Assembly: GCF_902167145.1 (NCBI RefSeq)
Contig: NC_050102.1
Span: forward strand, 8,618,850-8,682,849
Origin: Zea mays
Lineage: Eukaryota; Streptophyta; Magnoliopsida; Poales; Poaceae
Reading direction: 5' to 3'
DNA: 64,000 nucleotides
Each line of letters starts with the position of its first letter. The stretch's first letter is position 1. This document shows, one piece after another, positions 10,012 through 22,232 of this stretch. A program made the position numbers and the translations under genes. The notes beneath the pieces are model-generated. The model made no database searches and was not told the origin of the DNA. It saw only the letters and a list, made by a program, of their open reading frames with translations.

Positions 10012-13000
10012 GAAGCAGTGCTCGTCGACTTTCTCCGCGCGAACGCCGACGTCTTCGCGTGGAGTCCCTCGGACATGCCCGGCATACCGAGGGATGTCGC
10101 CGAGCGCTCGCTGGACATCCGAGCCAGAGCCCGACCCGTCAAGCAGCCTCTGCGCCGATTCGACGAGGAGAAGCGCAGAGCCATAGGCGAGGAGATCCAC
10201 AAGCTAATGGCGGCAGGGTTCATCAAAGAGGTATTCCATCCCGAATGGCTTGCCAACCCTGTGCTTGTGAGAAAGAAAGGGGGGAAATGGCGGATGTGTG
10301 TAGACTACACTGGTCTAAACAAAGCATGTCCGAAGGTTCCCTACCCTCTGCCTCGCATCGATCAAATCGTGGATTCCACTGCTGGGTGCGAAACCCTGTC
10401 TTTCTTCGATGCCTACTCAGGGTATCATCAAATCAGGATGAAAGAGTCCGACCAGCTCGCGACTTCTTTCATCACACCCTTCGGCATGTACTGCTATGTC
10501 ACCATGCCGTTCGGCTTGAGGAATGCGGGCGCGACGTACCAGCGGTGCATGAACCATGTGTTCGGCGAACACATTGGCCGCACGGTCGAGGCCTACGTCG
10601 ATGACATCGTAGTCAAGACGAGGAAAGCCTCCGGCCTCCTTTCTGACCTTGAAGTGACATTCCGATGTCTCAAGGCGAAAGGCGTCAAGCTCAATCTCGA
10701 GAAGTGTGTCTTCGGGGTGCCCCAAGGCATGCTCTTGGGGTTCATCGTCTCCGAGCGGGGCATCGAAGCCAACCCGGAGAAGATCGCAGCCATCACCAGC
10801 ATGGGGCCCATCAAAGACTTGAAAGGCGTACAGAGGGTCATGGGATGTCTCGCGGCTCTGAGCCGCTTCATCTCACGCCTCGGCGAAAGAGGTCTACCTC
10901 TGTACCGCCTCTTGAGGAAGGCCGAGTGCTTCACTTGGACCCCTGAGGCCGAGGAAGCCCTCGGGAACCTGAAGGCGCTCCTCACAAAGGCACCTATCTT
11001 GGTGCCCCCAGCTGCCGGAGAAGCCCTCTTGGTCTACGTCGCAGCGACCACTCAGGTGGTTAGCGCCGCGATTGTGGTCGAGAGGCAAGAAGAGGGGCAT
11101 GCATTGCCCGTTCAGAGGCCAGTTTACTTCATCAGCGAGGTACTGTCCGAAACCAAGATCCGCTACCCACAAGTTCAGAAGCTGCTGTATGCGGTGATCC
11201 TGACACGGCGGAAGTTGCGACACTACTTCGAGTCTCATCCGGTAACTGTGGTGTCATCCTTCCCCCTGGGGGAGATCATCCAGTGCCGGCAGGCCTCGGG
11301 TAGGATTGCAAAGTGGGCGGTGGAAATCATGGGCGAGGCGATCTCGTTCGCTCCTCGGAAGGCCATCAAGTCCCAGGTCTTGACGGACTTCGTGGCCGAA
11401 TGGGTCGACACCCAGCTACCGACGGCTCCGATTCAACCGGAGCTCTGGACCATGTTTTTCGACGGGTCGTTGATGAAGACGGGAGCCGACGCAGGCCTAC
11501 TCTTCATCTTGCCCCTCGGGAAGCACATACGCTATGTGCTACGCCTCCATTTCCCGGCGTCCAACAATGTGGCTGAGTACGAAGCTCTGGTCAACGGATT
11601 GCGGATCGCCATCGAGCTAGGGGTCCGACGCCTCGACGCTCGCGGTGACTCGCAGCTCGTCATCGACCAAGTCATGAAGAACTCCCACTGCCGCGACCCG
11701 AAGATGGAGGCCTATTGCGATGAGGTTCGGCGCCTGGAAGACAAGTTCTACGGGCTCGAGCTCAACCACATCGCTCGGCGCTACAACGAGACTGTGGACG
11801 AGCTGGCTAAAATAGCCTCGGGGCGAACAACGGTTCCCCCGGACGTCTTCTCCCGGGATCTGCATCAACCCTCCGTCAAGATCGACGACACGCCCGAGCC
11901 AGAGGCACCCTCGGCCCAGCCTGAGGTACCCTCGGCCCAGCTCGAGGTACCCTCGGCACAGCCCGAGGCACCCTCAGCTCGGCCCGAGGCGCCCTCGGTT
12001 CAGCCCGAGGTACCCTCGGCCCCCGAGGGCGAGACGCTGCACGTCGAGGGGGAGCAAAGCGGGGTCATGCCTGATCAAAACTGGCAGACCCCGTACCTGC
12101 AATATCTCCACCGAGGAGAGCTACCCCTCGACCGAGCCGAGGCTTGGCGGGTGGCGCGGCCAAGTCGTTCGTCTTGCTGGGTGATGAGAAGGAGCTCTAC
12201 CACCGCAGCCCCTCTGGCATCCTCCAGCGATGCATCTCCATCGCCGAAGGTCAGGAACTCCTGCGAGAGATACACTTGAGGGCTTGCGGCCATCACGCAG
12301 CGCCTCGGCGGTGGCCGACGCTACCAGAATTGTCCGCACCTGCGAAGGGTGTCAATTCTACGCAAGGCAGACCCACCTGTCCGCTCAGGCTCTGCAGACG
12401 ATACCCATCACCTGGCCTTTTGCTGTGTGGGGCCTGGATCTCGTCGGCCCTTTGCAGAAGGCACCCGGGGGCTACACGCACCTGCTGGTCGCCATCGACA
12501 AATTCTCCAAGTGGATCGAGGTTCGACCCCTGAACAGCATCAGGTCCGAGCAGGCGGTGGCGTTCTTCACCAACATCATCCATCGTTTTGGGGTCTTGAA
12601 CTCCATCATCACCGACAACGGCACCCAATTCACCGGCATAAAGTTCCTGGACTTCTGCGAGGATCACCACATCCGGGTGGACTGGGCCGCCGTAGCTCAC
12701 CCCATGTCAAATGGGCAAGTAGAGCGTGCCAACGGCATGATTCTACAAGGGCTCAAGCCTCGGATCTACAACGACCTCAACAAGTTCGGCAAGCGATGGA
12801 TGAAGGAACTCCCCTCGGTGGTCTAGAGCTTGAGGACAACGCCGAGCCGAGCCACGGGCTTCACGCCGTTCTTCCTAGTCTACGGGGTCAAGGCCGTCTT
12901 GCCCACAGACCTGGAATATGGCTCCCCGAGGACGAGGGCCTACAGCGACCAAAGCAACCAAGCTAGCCGAGAAGACTCGCTGGACCAGCTGGAGGAGGCT

Positions 13001-13273
13001 CGGGACAAGGCCTTACTACACTCGGCGTGGTACCAGCAGTCCCTGCGACGCTACCACGCCCGAGGGGTCCGGTCCCGAGACCTCCAGGTGGGCGACCTGG
13101 TGCTTCGGCTGCGACAAGACGCCCGAGGGCGGCACAAGCTCACGCCCCCCTGGGAGGGGCCCTTCGTCATCGCCAAAGTTCTGAAGCCCGGAACGTACAA
13201 GCTGGCCAACAGTCAAGGCGAGGTCTACTGCAACGCTTGGAACATCCAACAGCTATGTCGCTTCTACCCTTAA
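10012..13273 (+). pseudogene. Gypsy pol: RT, RNase H, second RNase H, integrase (broken)
   Basis: Reverse transcriptase spans about 10150-10760 with the catalytic AYVDDIVVKT motif near 10590. The first RNase H is about 10900-11300. The archaeal-type RNase H (FDGSLMKTGADAG to DELAKIASGR) is about 11455-11825. A repetitive Pro/Glu/Ala/Ser linker follows. Integrase is degenerate: a 1-2 nt shift near 12160 and a deletion with a second shift near 12300 remove much of the HHCC finger. The catalytic core (GLDLVGPL, TDNGTQF, VERANGM) reads in another frame. A TAG at 12824-12826 replaces an expected Trp. The C-terminal part runs to TAA at 13273. The two RNase H domains place it in the Tat lineage. Confidence 0.88.
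11895..12023 (+). repeat. 21-bp coding minisatellite (PEAPSAQ-type heptads)
   Basis: About six 21-bp units encode variants of the heptad PEAPSAQ/PEVPSAQ between the second RNase H and integrase. The repeat is in frame, so length changes in whole units would not disrupt pol. Confidence 0.85.
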
Positions 13274-16200
13274 GATGTTTTCAAGTTGTTCATATACCTC
13301 GCACCCACGCAAAGTTTAGTCATCAAGGAAGGGTCGGCCTCGCCTCAGCAAAGCCCGACCCTCCCTCGGGGGCTAAAAGGGGGGGAACCCCCTCTGCGTC
13401 GAAATTTTCCTCGAAGAAAGATCTTTTCTGCCAGAATGTCTTTCGTGCTTTTTGACTACTTCGAAAGTATTCCTGAAAACGACGGAGTACACGTAAGCAG
13501 CCAAGGCTGACCGAGCCGAGGGACTCCTACGCCTCCGGGATACGGATACCTCACTCATCACCTTCTGCAATAAGTAACTCACGTTCGGATAAGTGATTCC
13601 GCGGACCGAACAAGTCTTCACATTCGGAAGCTCTTCTGCCGAAGCGATCCTTCGAGCCTTCTCAACTGCGTCGGTGACAGAGCCCCATGGACGGGTAAGA
13701 GTGCGCGTAAGCGGCAAGGCCGACCGAGCCGAGGGACTCCTACGCCTCCGGGATACGGATACCTCACTCATCACCTTCCGCGAGAAGCAACTCTCGCTCG
13801 CACAAACATCTCTGTTACCGACAAAAAAGTCCAGATACTCGAAACAAGAGGAAAAGAGACGCAGCTTTACAACACAGCGAGGGTGTGTTTTGGCCTCGGC
13901 GGCCGCAGGAAACACACGCTACAAGACAATCCGATCCTGCAGGCTCGGGTCTTGACGCTGGAAGGGAGCAGCAGCACCCTCGGCATCGACGACACCTTCG
14001 GCGAGGTCCGACCTAGCCTCGGACGGCGACGCGGTTCGAGGATCTCCACTCTGAAGGACGACGTCATCGCCACGCCCGGGCAATCGCTGCCAGGGTCTTC
14101 TCCGGGAATCCGGCCCGAGCAGGCGGCTCGGCCGGTCACCCCGGGGCCTCGGCCAGCCGTCCTCCAAGGACGTCAGCCCGACCCGAGGCCTCAGCTGGTC
14201 AACTCCGGCGTCGGTCCCGCTAACGGACGACCCGGCTAGGCTCCGGCCAACCAGGTTTTCTTTTCGAGCCAACTCTGCCTCTGTTCATGCTGACACCGCT
14301 ACCCCTGGCCTCGACTCATCGAAGAGCGGCCGAGGGGTTCCTTTAACTAAGCTAGAGAAGCCTCGGACAACAAGGTCGACCGAGCCGAGGGACTCCTACG
14401 CCTCCGGGATACGGATACCTCACTCGTCACCTTTACATGGGGTGACTCACGCTTGGTGAAGCGGTTCAGACAACCAACAGGCGAGTCTTAGTGCTCAAAA
14501 ATGAGGAAAAAACATGGCTCTGTGCCAAAATTACATACATGTTCAGGCCTCGACAGCCACAATGAACAAACACATTGGCATTCAAAGTGCCATTACAAAC
14601 GGAACTCCGGTTCCACCTCCGCAGGTACGAACAACACCACTCGATGGGGGGCCTGCGGAGCAACAGAAGACCGACGAACGGCGCGCTGTCGCCCGCTCCA
14701 GCGGCGGCGACGACGACGACTTCTGCTCCGGGGGGCCGAACAGCGGCAGCGATGACCTTAGGGCGGATGCTGCTGCCAGGAGGCCCCCGCCCATGCCCAA
14801 ACTCGTGAGGCAAGGACGGGCAGAAGGCCGTAGAGTTGGAGGTCGGTCCGTGGGCGGCCCTGGCTATCTCGTCGGCGGAAGAACCTCTTCCAGCTGCCGT
14901 GGCAGACGCCGGCACCGGGAGCGGCTCCGAAGCCACTCGCGTCCGAGAGCCAGGCACGCGGCAGCTGCCGGTGCCACGGACAACAACCGCCCTTCCCCCC
15001 GATCACTGAGGGAAGGAGCGGGCCGCCGCCCACGCAGGGGCTGGCCCCAACTCAGCACACTCCCCTCCCCAGCCCTGGTGATGAAAATCCTTGAGGCTGA
15101 GGGAGGGGCAGAGGCCGCAGCCCGGCTCGCTCTCCCCCACCATCAAACTGGAGGTCACCGTCTTGGGTGACCGCCGGCGGAGGGGTGCAGCCGGGCTGCA
15201 TGATGAAAATCCTTGAAGCCGAACGATGGCTGAAAGGTACCAACTCCCACGGAGTTGCGTTCCTCCAACGACGAGGCGAAAAGACGGCGGGTATCCCCCA
15301 TCCGGGGGCTTGGAAGGTGGAAAGACACGATGCATAAGGGAGCACGAAGACATGGTCGCCTTCTAAGGGGGTCACCCTCGTTTTAAAGGCGACTCCCCTT
15401 ACTTGCGTCCCCAGCTGTCGCGGGCTGAGTCTTCTCCAACACGCTCCAAGGTCCTCCTCCTACGGCGCGGGGGCTGGGTCCCACACGTCATGCAAGCCGG
15501 CTCAGAGCAGAAGAAGCCAAACCGCCGTGCGCGGTGCGTACAACCGCCCAACGGTTACAAGCGACCCTCCACTTTTGCCCAGACCAGCGGGCGAAAGGGC
15601 GGGCAGCCATGCAGGCGGCATGCAACCGCGCCAAGTGGGCGCACTTCTCCGACTCCCAACACGCCCGGCATGGGGGCCCAGGCCCACGCGTCATGCAACC
15701 GGCGTGTCGAATGCTTCGTGCATGCAACTGCACAGCCACTTGCGCCACCACCGCGCCTCCTCGACTGCGGAACCAATGTCGCGACTCGAGGCGACCCAGC
15801 GCACGACCCAGCAGCGCCAGCCTGGCGCGACGGTCAATGCGGCCGAAAATGGGCCGGCAGTAATGACGGTGGCAGGCGGGCAGGAGCAGCGGTCACGTCG
15901 TCAGCCAAGCTCACGTCCCATCCGGGGGCAGCGAGAGAACCCTCTCTCACGGCGTGAAGACAACGCGCCCGTGTTCCGTTCCTCAAACGGCTCGCGCACG
16001 CGCAACGGCCGCCCCGCGAACCACTCGCCCCGTCGCATTAACTCCGCGGCGGGACAGGCGGCGCCCCTGACAGGAGAAGCGGGCGACGCTTCGCCTTCGC
16101 CATAATGACCGCGTCAAAAAAGGTACGCCGCGTCGTTCGATTTCGTATCCTTTTCCTTTTTTCCTCTTTCTCTCTCTTGCAATAGGGATCGAGAAAGGGG

Positions 16201-17191
16201 ATACCCTGAAAAGGATCCTTCCCTGTGAAGGAACCAGGCTCCGAGCCTCCCTACTGATCAGAGGTTCGAAGGCTGGCCCCTCAGAAGGGTTCGACAGCCG
16301 CCTCAGATCACGTGGGCCCTACACCCACTACTGGTCAGAGGTTCGAAGGCCGCCCCCCCGGAAGGGTTCAACGACCGCCTCAGGCTACTCGGGCTCCGCG
16401 CCCACTACTGATCAGGGGTTCGAAGGCTGGCCCCCGAAGGGTTCACAGCCGCCTCAGACACAGAGCGAGGGATGACCATGGGTACGTTCGATACATAACC
16501 AAGGCTCGGGCTGCGCTCCCGAGGTACCCTAGGACATTTCCGAGACCAGTGGGAACGATCTTGTAACGGAATCCCATCAGAGGGAGGCATCGAGCCCTCG
16601 GACCCCGTCGCCAGGGGACCGGGTCCGGCAGATCACCCGCAGGTACTTTTGGGCGTGCCTCTGGGCCCCTAGCCGACCCCTAACGAACGGGGCACGGACG
16701 TCCACTCGGATTACCCGCTTGCAGCTCACCGGAGACACCATGTTCGGCGCCCATCGAGGGCAACATGGCGCTTTCCCCCCCTCCTCCTTGCGGAAAGGCA
16801 ACGCAGGGGCGTATGTAAAAAAGCCGAGTCTGTCCCTGATCGCCCTCTCGCCCTGTGCAGAGGCTCGGGGGCTGCTCTCGCAAACCTGGCTCCGGCCGAA
16901 CCGTTGACAGCGTCAACATACCAGCCCGAGAACTTGGGACCCGACCGTACACCCGGGCTACGGCCAGCTCGCATGAGGGAACGATCAGACCAGCCGAAGC
17001 ATTACGCGAGGCATTAAGACCTCGAAGGAGTGAAACCACTCCTCCGAGGCCTCGGGGGCTACACCCGGTGGGTGCGCTCGCGCGCACCCACCGGAACAAA
17101 ACGCAACCGAGAAAGGCTGGTCCCCTTGCAAAAAAGTGCGACGAAAGCCTCCAAGCGAGTGCTAACACTCCCTTCGAGGCTCGGGGGCTAC
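13274..17191 (+). other. Long noncoding 3' tail of gypsy element, with internal repeats
   Basis: This 3.9-kb stretch between integrase and the 3' LTR has no frame I can assign. A block of about 57 bp (CCGAGCCGAGGGACTCCTAC, then GCCTCCGGGATACGGATACC) occurs at 13508-13564, 13720-13777 and 14376-14433. Three units of about 80 bp with GTTCGAAGGC and GAAGGGTTC lie at about 16253-16460. The sequence just before the LTR, GAGGCTCGGGGGCTAC, is the probable polypurine tract. Several open stretches on the minus strand (for example 14466-14957) have no recognisable domain. Confidence 0.75.
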
Positions 17192-18771
17192 TGTCGGGGA
17201 CCATAATTAGGGGTACCCTCAAGGCTCCTAATTCTCAGCTGGTAACCCCCATCAGCATAAAGCTGCAAAGGCCTGATGGGTGCGATCAAGTCAGGGATCA
17301 GTCCATTCGAGGGACTCGATCACGCCTCGCCCGAGCCTAGCCTCGGACAAGGGTAGCCGACCCCGGAGGATTTCTGTCTCGCCCGAGGCCCCCCTCCAGC
17401 GACGAACATATTTCCGGCTCGCCCGAGGCCCTGCCTTCGCCAAGAAGCAACCCTGACCAAATCGCCGCACCGACCGACCAAATCGCAGGAGCATTTAATG
17501 CAAAGGTGGCCTGACACCTTTATCCTGACGCACGCCCCCCAGCCGGCAGAGCCGAAGTGACCGTCGTCACTTCGCCGCTCCACTGACCGGCCTGACAGAA
17601 GGACAGCGCCGCCTGCGCCACTCCGACTGCGGTGCCACTTGACAGAGTGAGACTGACAGGCAGTCAGGCCCTGCCGAAGGCACCATAGGAAGCTCTGCTT
17701 CGCCTGACCCAGGGCTCGGACTCGGGCTAAGTCCCGGAAGACGGCGAACTCCGCTCCGCCCGACCCAGGGCTCGGACACGGGCTAAGTCCCGGAAGACGG
17801 CGAACTCCGCTCCGCCCGACCCAGGGCTCGGACTCGGGCTCAGCCCCAGAAGACGATGAACTCCGCTCCGCCCGACCCAGGGCTCGGACTCGGGCTAAGT
17901 CCCGGAAGACGGCGAACTCCGCTCCGCCCGACCCAGGGCTCGGACTTGGGCTCAGCCCCAGAAGACGACGAACTCCGCTCCGCCCGACCCCAGGGCTCGG
18001 ACTCCGCCCTGGCCTTAGCCGACGGCCTCCGCCTCGCCCGACCTAGGGGCTCGGACTCGACCTCGGCCACGGAAGACAGACTCGACCTCGGCTTCAGAGG
18101 AGCTTCCACATCGCCCAACCTAGGGCGCAGACCAGCCACGTCAACAGGAGGCGCCATCATCACCCTACCCTGAGCTGACTCGGGCCGCAGGGAACAAGAC
18201 CGGCGTCCCATCTGGCTCGCTCCGCCAGATAGGCAATGATGGCGCCCCGCATACTCTGTGACGACGGCGGCTCTCAGCCCCCTTACGAAAGCAAGAGGAC
18301 GTCAGCAAGGACTCAACCGCTCCGACAGCTGTCCCTCCGCCAGGCTCCATCGCTCCTCCGACGGCCACGACATCACACCAGCTGGGTGCCAAAATCTCTC
18401 CGGCTGCCACAACGGCATGTACTTAGGGCGCTAGCTCTCCTCCGCTAGACACGTAGCACTCTGCTACACCCCCTATTGTACACCTGGATCCTCTCCTTAC
18501 GCCTATAAAAGGAAGGACCAGGGCCCTCTTAGAGAGGGTTGGCCGCGCGGGGACGAGGACGAGACAGGCGCTCGCTTGAAGCCGCTCGCTCCCTCTCCCG
18601 CGTGGACGCTTGTAATCCCCTACTGCAAGCGCACCACCTCTCTCACGCCGGTCTCCGGCCGCCTCGCTTTCCCCCCTTCGCGCTCGCCCTCGCGCTCGAC
18701 CCATCTAGGCTGGGGCACGCGGCGACATTCACTCGTCGGCTCAGGGACCCCCCGTTCTCGAAACGCCGACA
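17192..18771 (+). repeat. 3' LTR of gypsy element (1580 bp)
   Basis: It starts and ends like the 5' LTR and is followed by the duplication TGTCT (18772-18776). It is 57 bp shorter, because it has six instead of seven 56-bp units. It differs over about 45 bp near 18634-18682, where the 5' LTR carries unrelated sequence. Confidence 0.93.
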
Positions 18772-18794
18772 TGTCTACAATAAGGTTTTTGGAT

Positions 18795-19140
18795 TGTTGA
18801 ATAATTAGACAATTTTCATATTAAATTCCGAATACAAATCATGACCAAATCAGAAAACCGAAGTAAAAAGTCAAATCAGAAGAACTGGGATGATCTGGAT
18901 GTTAGATTGGTGAGTGAGTGTGTGTGGCCTCCATATTTAAACTCTCCACACACTCTCCTCACATCCATGACTTGATGAGTGAGTGTGGCTTCCATATTTA
19001 AACTAGTTATACTCCACTTGGACTAGCAATATGGTGCTATTGGTTCCACCATTCCCTAGCCATACACATATATGGGCTTTTGAGATTTTCCTGAGATTTA
19101 ATTGAATTTTTCAATTGAGTCTAGCCCATAAATCCTAACA
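18795..19140 (-). repeat. Probable 5' LTR of the older minus-strand copia element
   Basis: The plus strand ends CCCATAAATCCTAACA, so the minus strand starts TGTTAGGATTTATGGGC, a common plant copia LTR start. The inner end is placed at TGTTGA (18795) only because it gives TG...CA ends. No clear initiator-Met PBS follows, so that boundary is uncertain. A partly repeated segment with TCCATATTTAAACT occurs at about 18929 and 18991. Its link to the gag start at 4242-4295 is inferred from position and orientation. Confidence 0.5.
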
Positions 19141-19922
19141 GATAAGATGAATATCGATGATCTTGTATTCTATCCTCGAATGAGATTGTGGTAACTTAAA
19201 AAAGTGGAATTCACTCGGGTACTCAAACCGGTAGGGTCTATAGTTGTCTTTCTTTGTTGCCCCCCATCATCATCTATCTTAACTATGCATCAAGCTTCCA
19301 TCGTCAAGAACGCTGTGTGACGAGAAAAATGATGGACTGGGATTGGGAGAGAACTTTTTGTCTTTTGAGTCGTGTGTTTGAGTGAACTTTGTGACAGGTG
19401 GGGTCCGATTTCAAGAGCCTCTTGATGGAATAAAGCCAGATGGATTTTCCGTTATGCAAATGAAAAGGGGGAAAAAGGCTTTTTTTTTTCTTTTCTGTTC
19501 AAAAGGGGGGAAAAAGATAAACTTTCTACTGACATGGAAGGTGACACGTACGTACTAACGCCCGGCGCCGGACACCGGCCCTGTCACTCCCTCAGTCGTC
19601 AGTCCTCAGCCGTTAGCTACTTTGTTCTTCCCAGTGTGTCCGTGCTCTGGTGTGTGGCCTCCGTCTCACGCCTGAGCTGCAAGCCCTCTTGGCGCCACAC
19701 AGCGCAGGATGAGCCACAGAACAGAAGCGTCTCTTCCTCCTCCTCTTCTTCCTCCTCATCTGCACCACCACAGAACACAGATTCGCGAGCCCAAGACCAA
19801 GAGCAAGAGAAGAAGAGCTCAGCTGCTGCTGCGGTGCTGCCGGTGCCGGGCGGAGTTTAACATCGCGCCGCAGCTAACTCAACGCAGTTAAGCTTCTCCT
19901 ACTCCTAGCTTAGCCAATAGCC
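19141..19922 (+). promoter_or_regulatory. Upstream region and 5' UTR of the MET1 gene
   Basis: This is unique-looking sequence between the copia LTR and the MET1 start codon. Poly-T/poly-G tracts occur at about 19480-19512. A CT-rich stretch with TCCTCCTCCTCTTC lies around 19730-19760 and is probably in the 5' UTR. I see no convincing TATA box. The promoter space is under 800 bp, because transposon sequence begins immediately upstream. Confidence 0.5.
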
Positions 19923-21488
19923 ATGGCGCTGGCTAGCCAGGTCGCCGCTAACCAGCCGCCGCCGCCGACGCTCTCCTCCCCCGCCCGCCGCCTCCCAAGA
20001 GCCAGCAGCAACGCTCTGCTGCTGCTCCAGCCGGCGGCCGCGGTCCTCGGCGGCCGGACCCTGAGGCTTCGGCCTCCCGGCGCGCGGAGGAGGGCCCTGG
20101 ACGCCGTCGTCGTCGCGCGGGCGTCGTCTGAGGCGAAGGCGGAGACCGCCGAGGCGGGCGGCGGCGGCGGGGGAGCGGAGGAGGAGCGGCCGTACGAGGA
20201 GTACGAGGTGACGATCGAGAAGCCGTACGGGCTCAAGTTCACCAAGGGCCGCGACGGCGGCACGTACGTGGAGGCCATCCAGCCCGGCGCCGCCGCCGAC
20301 CTGACCGGCCAGTTCGAGGTGGGCGACAAGGTGCTGGCCACCAGCTCCGTCTTCGGGGAGGAGATCTGGCCGGCGGCGGGGTACGGCCAGACCATGTACT
20401 GCATCCGCCAGAGGATCGGCCCTCTGTACATGAAGATGGAGAGGAGGTTTGGTGAGAAGAGAACCCAGCCCTGAGCCCCTGAGCCCTCCCCCCGCTATTG
20501 TAACAAGAAATGGGAACTGAGGAGTTCTCCTTCTCCTCTTGCTGCATGCTGATGTGCTGACTGGGTCACTCTGGAGTTCAGGTAAGTGGGACGGCGCCGG
20601 CGACCTCACCGAGAAGGAGATCATCAGGTTCGAGAGGAACTCCGGAGTGGTCAGCGGCAGGGTGCGGGAGATCCAGGTGAGTGGAGTAGAAGTAGAACAG
20701 AAGTAGTAGTGTAGGCGTGTAGCTAGCAATGAAATGCGCAGAATGGTTGTTGTTCTTTTGCTCACTGCCTGCCATGTCTCTGCAAAACTCCCCCCCGCAG
20801 CTGCAAAACTACCAGAGGAAGATGGAGCAGAAGATGCAGAGGGAAGAGGACCTCCGCATGGGGCTCAAGCTGTACAAGTCGGTGAACTGACAGCGCTATG
20901 CGATTGCTTGCTTTGCTTCAGTTCCGAAAAAAAAAAGTCTCTTTGGACTAACGGGGGGAAAGGAAAGAAATGCAGGGACGGGAAGTACGAGGAGGCGCTG
21001 GAGAAGTTCGAGTCGGTTCTGGGGTCGAAGCCGGAGCCCAGCGAGGCCGCCATCGCCAGCTACAACGTCGCCTGCAGCTACTCGAAGCTGGGCCGGGTTC
21101 AGTGACTCTCACTGGCTGCTCGCTATCTTGTTCTTCAGGTCTGCTACTCTGAACTGAAGGAAGGCGGCTCATGTCTTCTCTGTTGCTTCGTTTGTGCAGG
21201 TAGAGGCTGCGCTTTCTGCGCTGGAGGATGCGCTCAAGTCAGGGTATGAAGACTTCAAGGTAGTATAATACTTGTTCTGCAGTATGAAACACATGGTTTG
21301 TTGCTACTGATCTGATGGCACGAGACTTGGTCGACTTCTCCTTGCAGGCAGTTCGCACCGACCCGGATCTCGCGAACCTGAGGAAGTCGGAGGAGTTCGA
21401 GCCCTTGCTGAAGAACTACGACGAGTCGTTCATCAACGAGAACGCCATCAACGCCATCAAGTCCTTGTTCGGACTCGGAAACAAGTGA
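19923..21488 (+). CDS. MET1: MET1, chloroplast thylakoid PDZ-TPR protein (six exons)
   Basis: Exons by splice sites and frame: 19923-20451, 20582-20676, 20801-20877, 20976-21096, 21200-21259, 21348-21488, giving 340 residues. The N terminus is Ala/Pro/Ser/Arg-rich with few acidic residues to about residue 60, as in a chloroplast transit peptide. A PDZ domain follows (about 92-176, GLKFTKGRDGGTYVEAIQPG). Next is a Lys/Glu-rich helix, then a TPR-like region (about 235-300, DGKYEEALEKFESVLGSKP). The C terminus is conserved (NAINAIKSLFGLGNK). MET1 was named as a mesophyll-enriched thylakoid protein of maize and helps photosystem II supercomplex assembly and repair. The donors of introns 3 (GTCGGT) and 4 (GTTCAG) are weak. 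I chose them because they give a continuous, family-like sequence. Confidence 0.9.
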
Positions 21489-22232
21489 GGCGATTGTTAG
21501 CTTAGCTTGCCCTCGTACCTGACCATTTGCCGTGCAGATACATTGTGTGTATGAGTACTGTCCAAATGTAAAGGAAAATATGCAATTGTGCTTGTCAGCC
21601 ACATGCCAAATATGTTAAGGATCAAGAAGGTGAATATGTTAGCGGACAAACTCACGAGACAAGTATTGAGAACTCTGGATTGGATTCTTTTTTCAGGTTC
21701 AAACAGTTTAATGACTTGTCAAGAAAAGAAAACGCATCAATTCTTCCTGGTTCACCATTTTTTACTCAAAATCTGGCAGGCGGACTTCAAAGAACTCAAA
21801 CTTTGTATTTTGTGCATCAATCGGCATGAATCTATGTACTTGCAAGTATTTCCAGGCAATCATCCAACGACGAGTACATCAGGAGTTAATACTAATATAT
21901 ATTGCACGTAACCAATTTACGTTAACAACCAGAAAACATTTAGATCATATCATAAACCAAATCATCAGATAAAAAGATATCAAACAACTGTACAGACAGG
22001 CAACATCAATCTCAGGGCCAAGAAAGAAAGCCCAACTTGGCATGCTTCCTGTTTGAAGCAAGGGCAAGAAAGATACCCCAGCAGATCACCCTCGCCAAAG
22101 CAGGGCCTGATGTTACATAATCAAGTTAGCTGTCTGCTTGTATTATTAGCATGGTATTTTTGCTTCCCAGAAAAGTACAGAGGAACACATCCCTCGTTCC
22201 TATCTAGTTAAAAGGTTAGACGTCGACCACCA
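21489..22232. other. Space between convergent MET1 and GalT-like genes
   Basis: It holds the 3' UTRs of the two convergent genes. The MET1 side is rich in T and A (21490-21600). I found no RNA gene or transposon end. Confidence 0.6.

Larger units (their letters stand above)
4317..18771 (+). mobile_element. Tat-lineage gypsy LTR retrotransposon, degenerate
   Basis: The element is bounded by LTRs of 1637 and 1580 bp and the duplication TGTCT. The internal order is PBS, gag, protease, reverse transcriptase, RNase H, a second (archaeal-type) RNase H, integrase, and a 3.9-kb noncoding tail. The second RNase H and the long 3' tail are Tat-lineage traits. It can no longer be autonomous: it has premature stops, integrase frameshifts and a 739-bp transposon in gag. 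Unlike the Tat element at 40763-50482, I see no antisense gene in its tail. Confidence 0.9.

Noticed and set aside
14466..15353. Possible antisense gene in the tail of the first gypsy element
   Set aside because: The minus-strand frames are short, low in complexity and lack the conserved domain or splice layout seen in the Tat element at 41782-44676.
16253..16460. GGTTCGAA words that recall a tRNA T-arm
   Set aside because: No acceptor stem, anticodon arm or terminal pairing surrounds them; they are part of a repeated noncoding block.
20734..21105. A separate gene inside the MET1 locus
   Set aside because: It is MET1 exons 3 and 4 read through introns.
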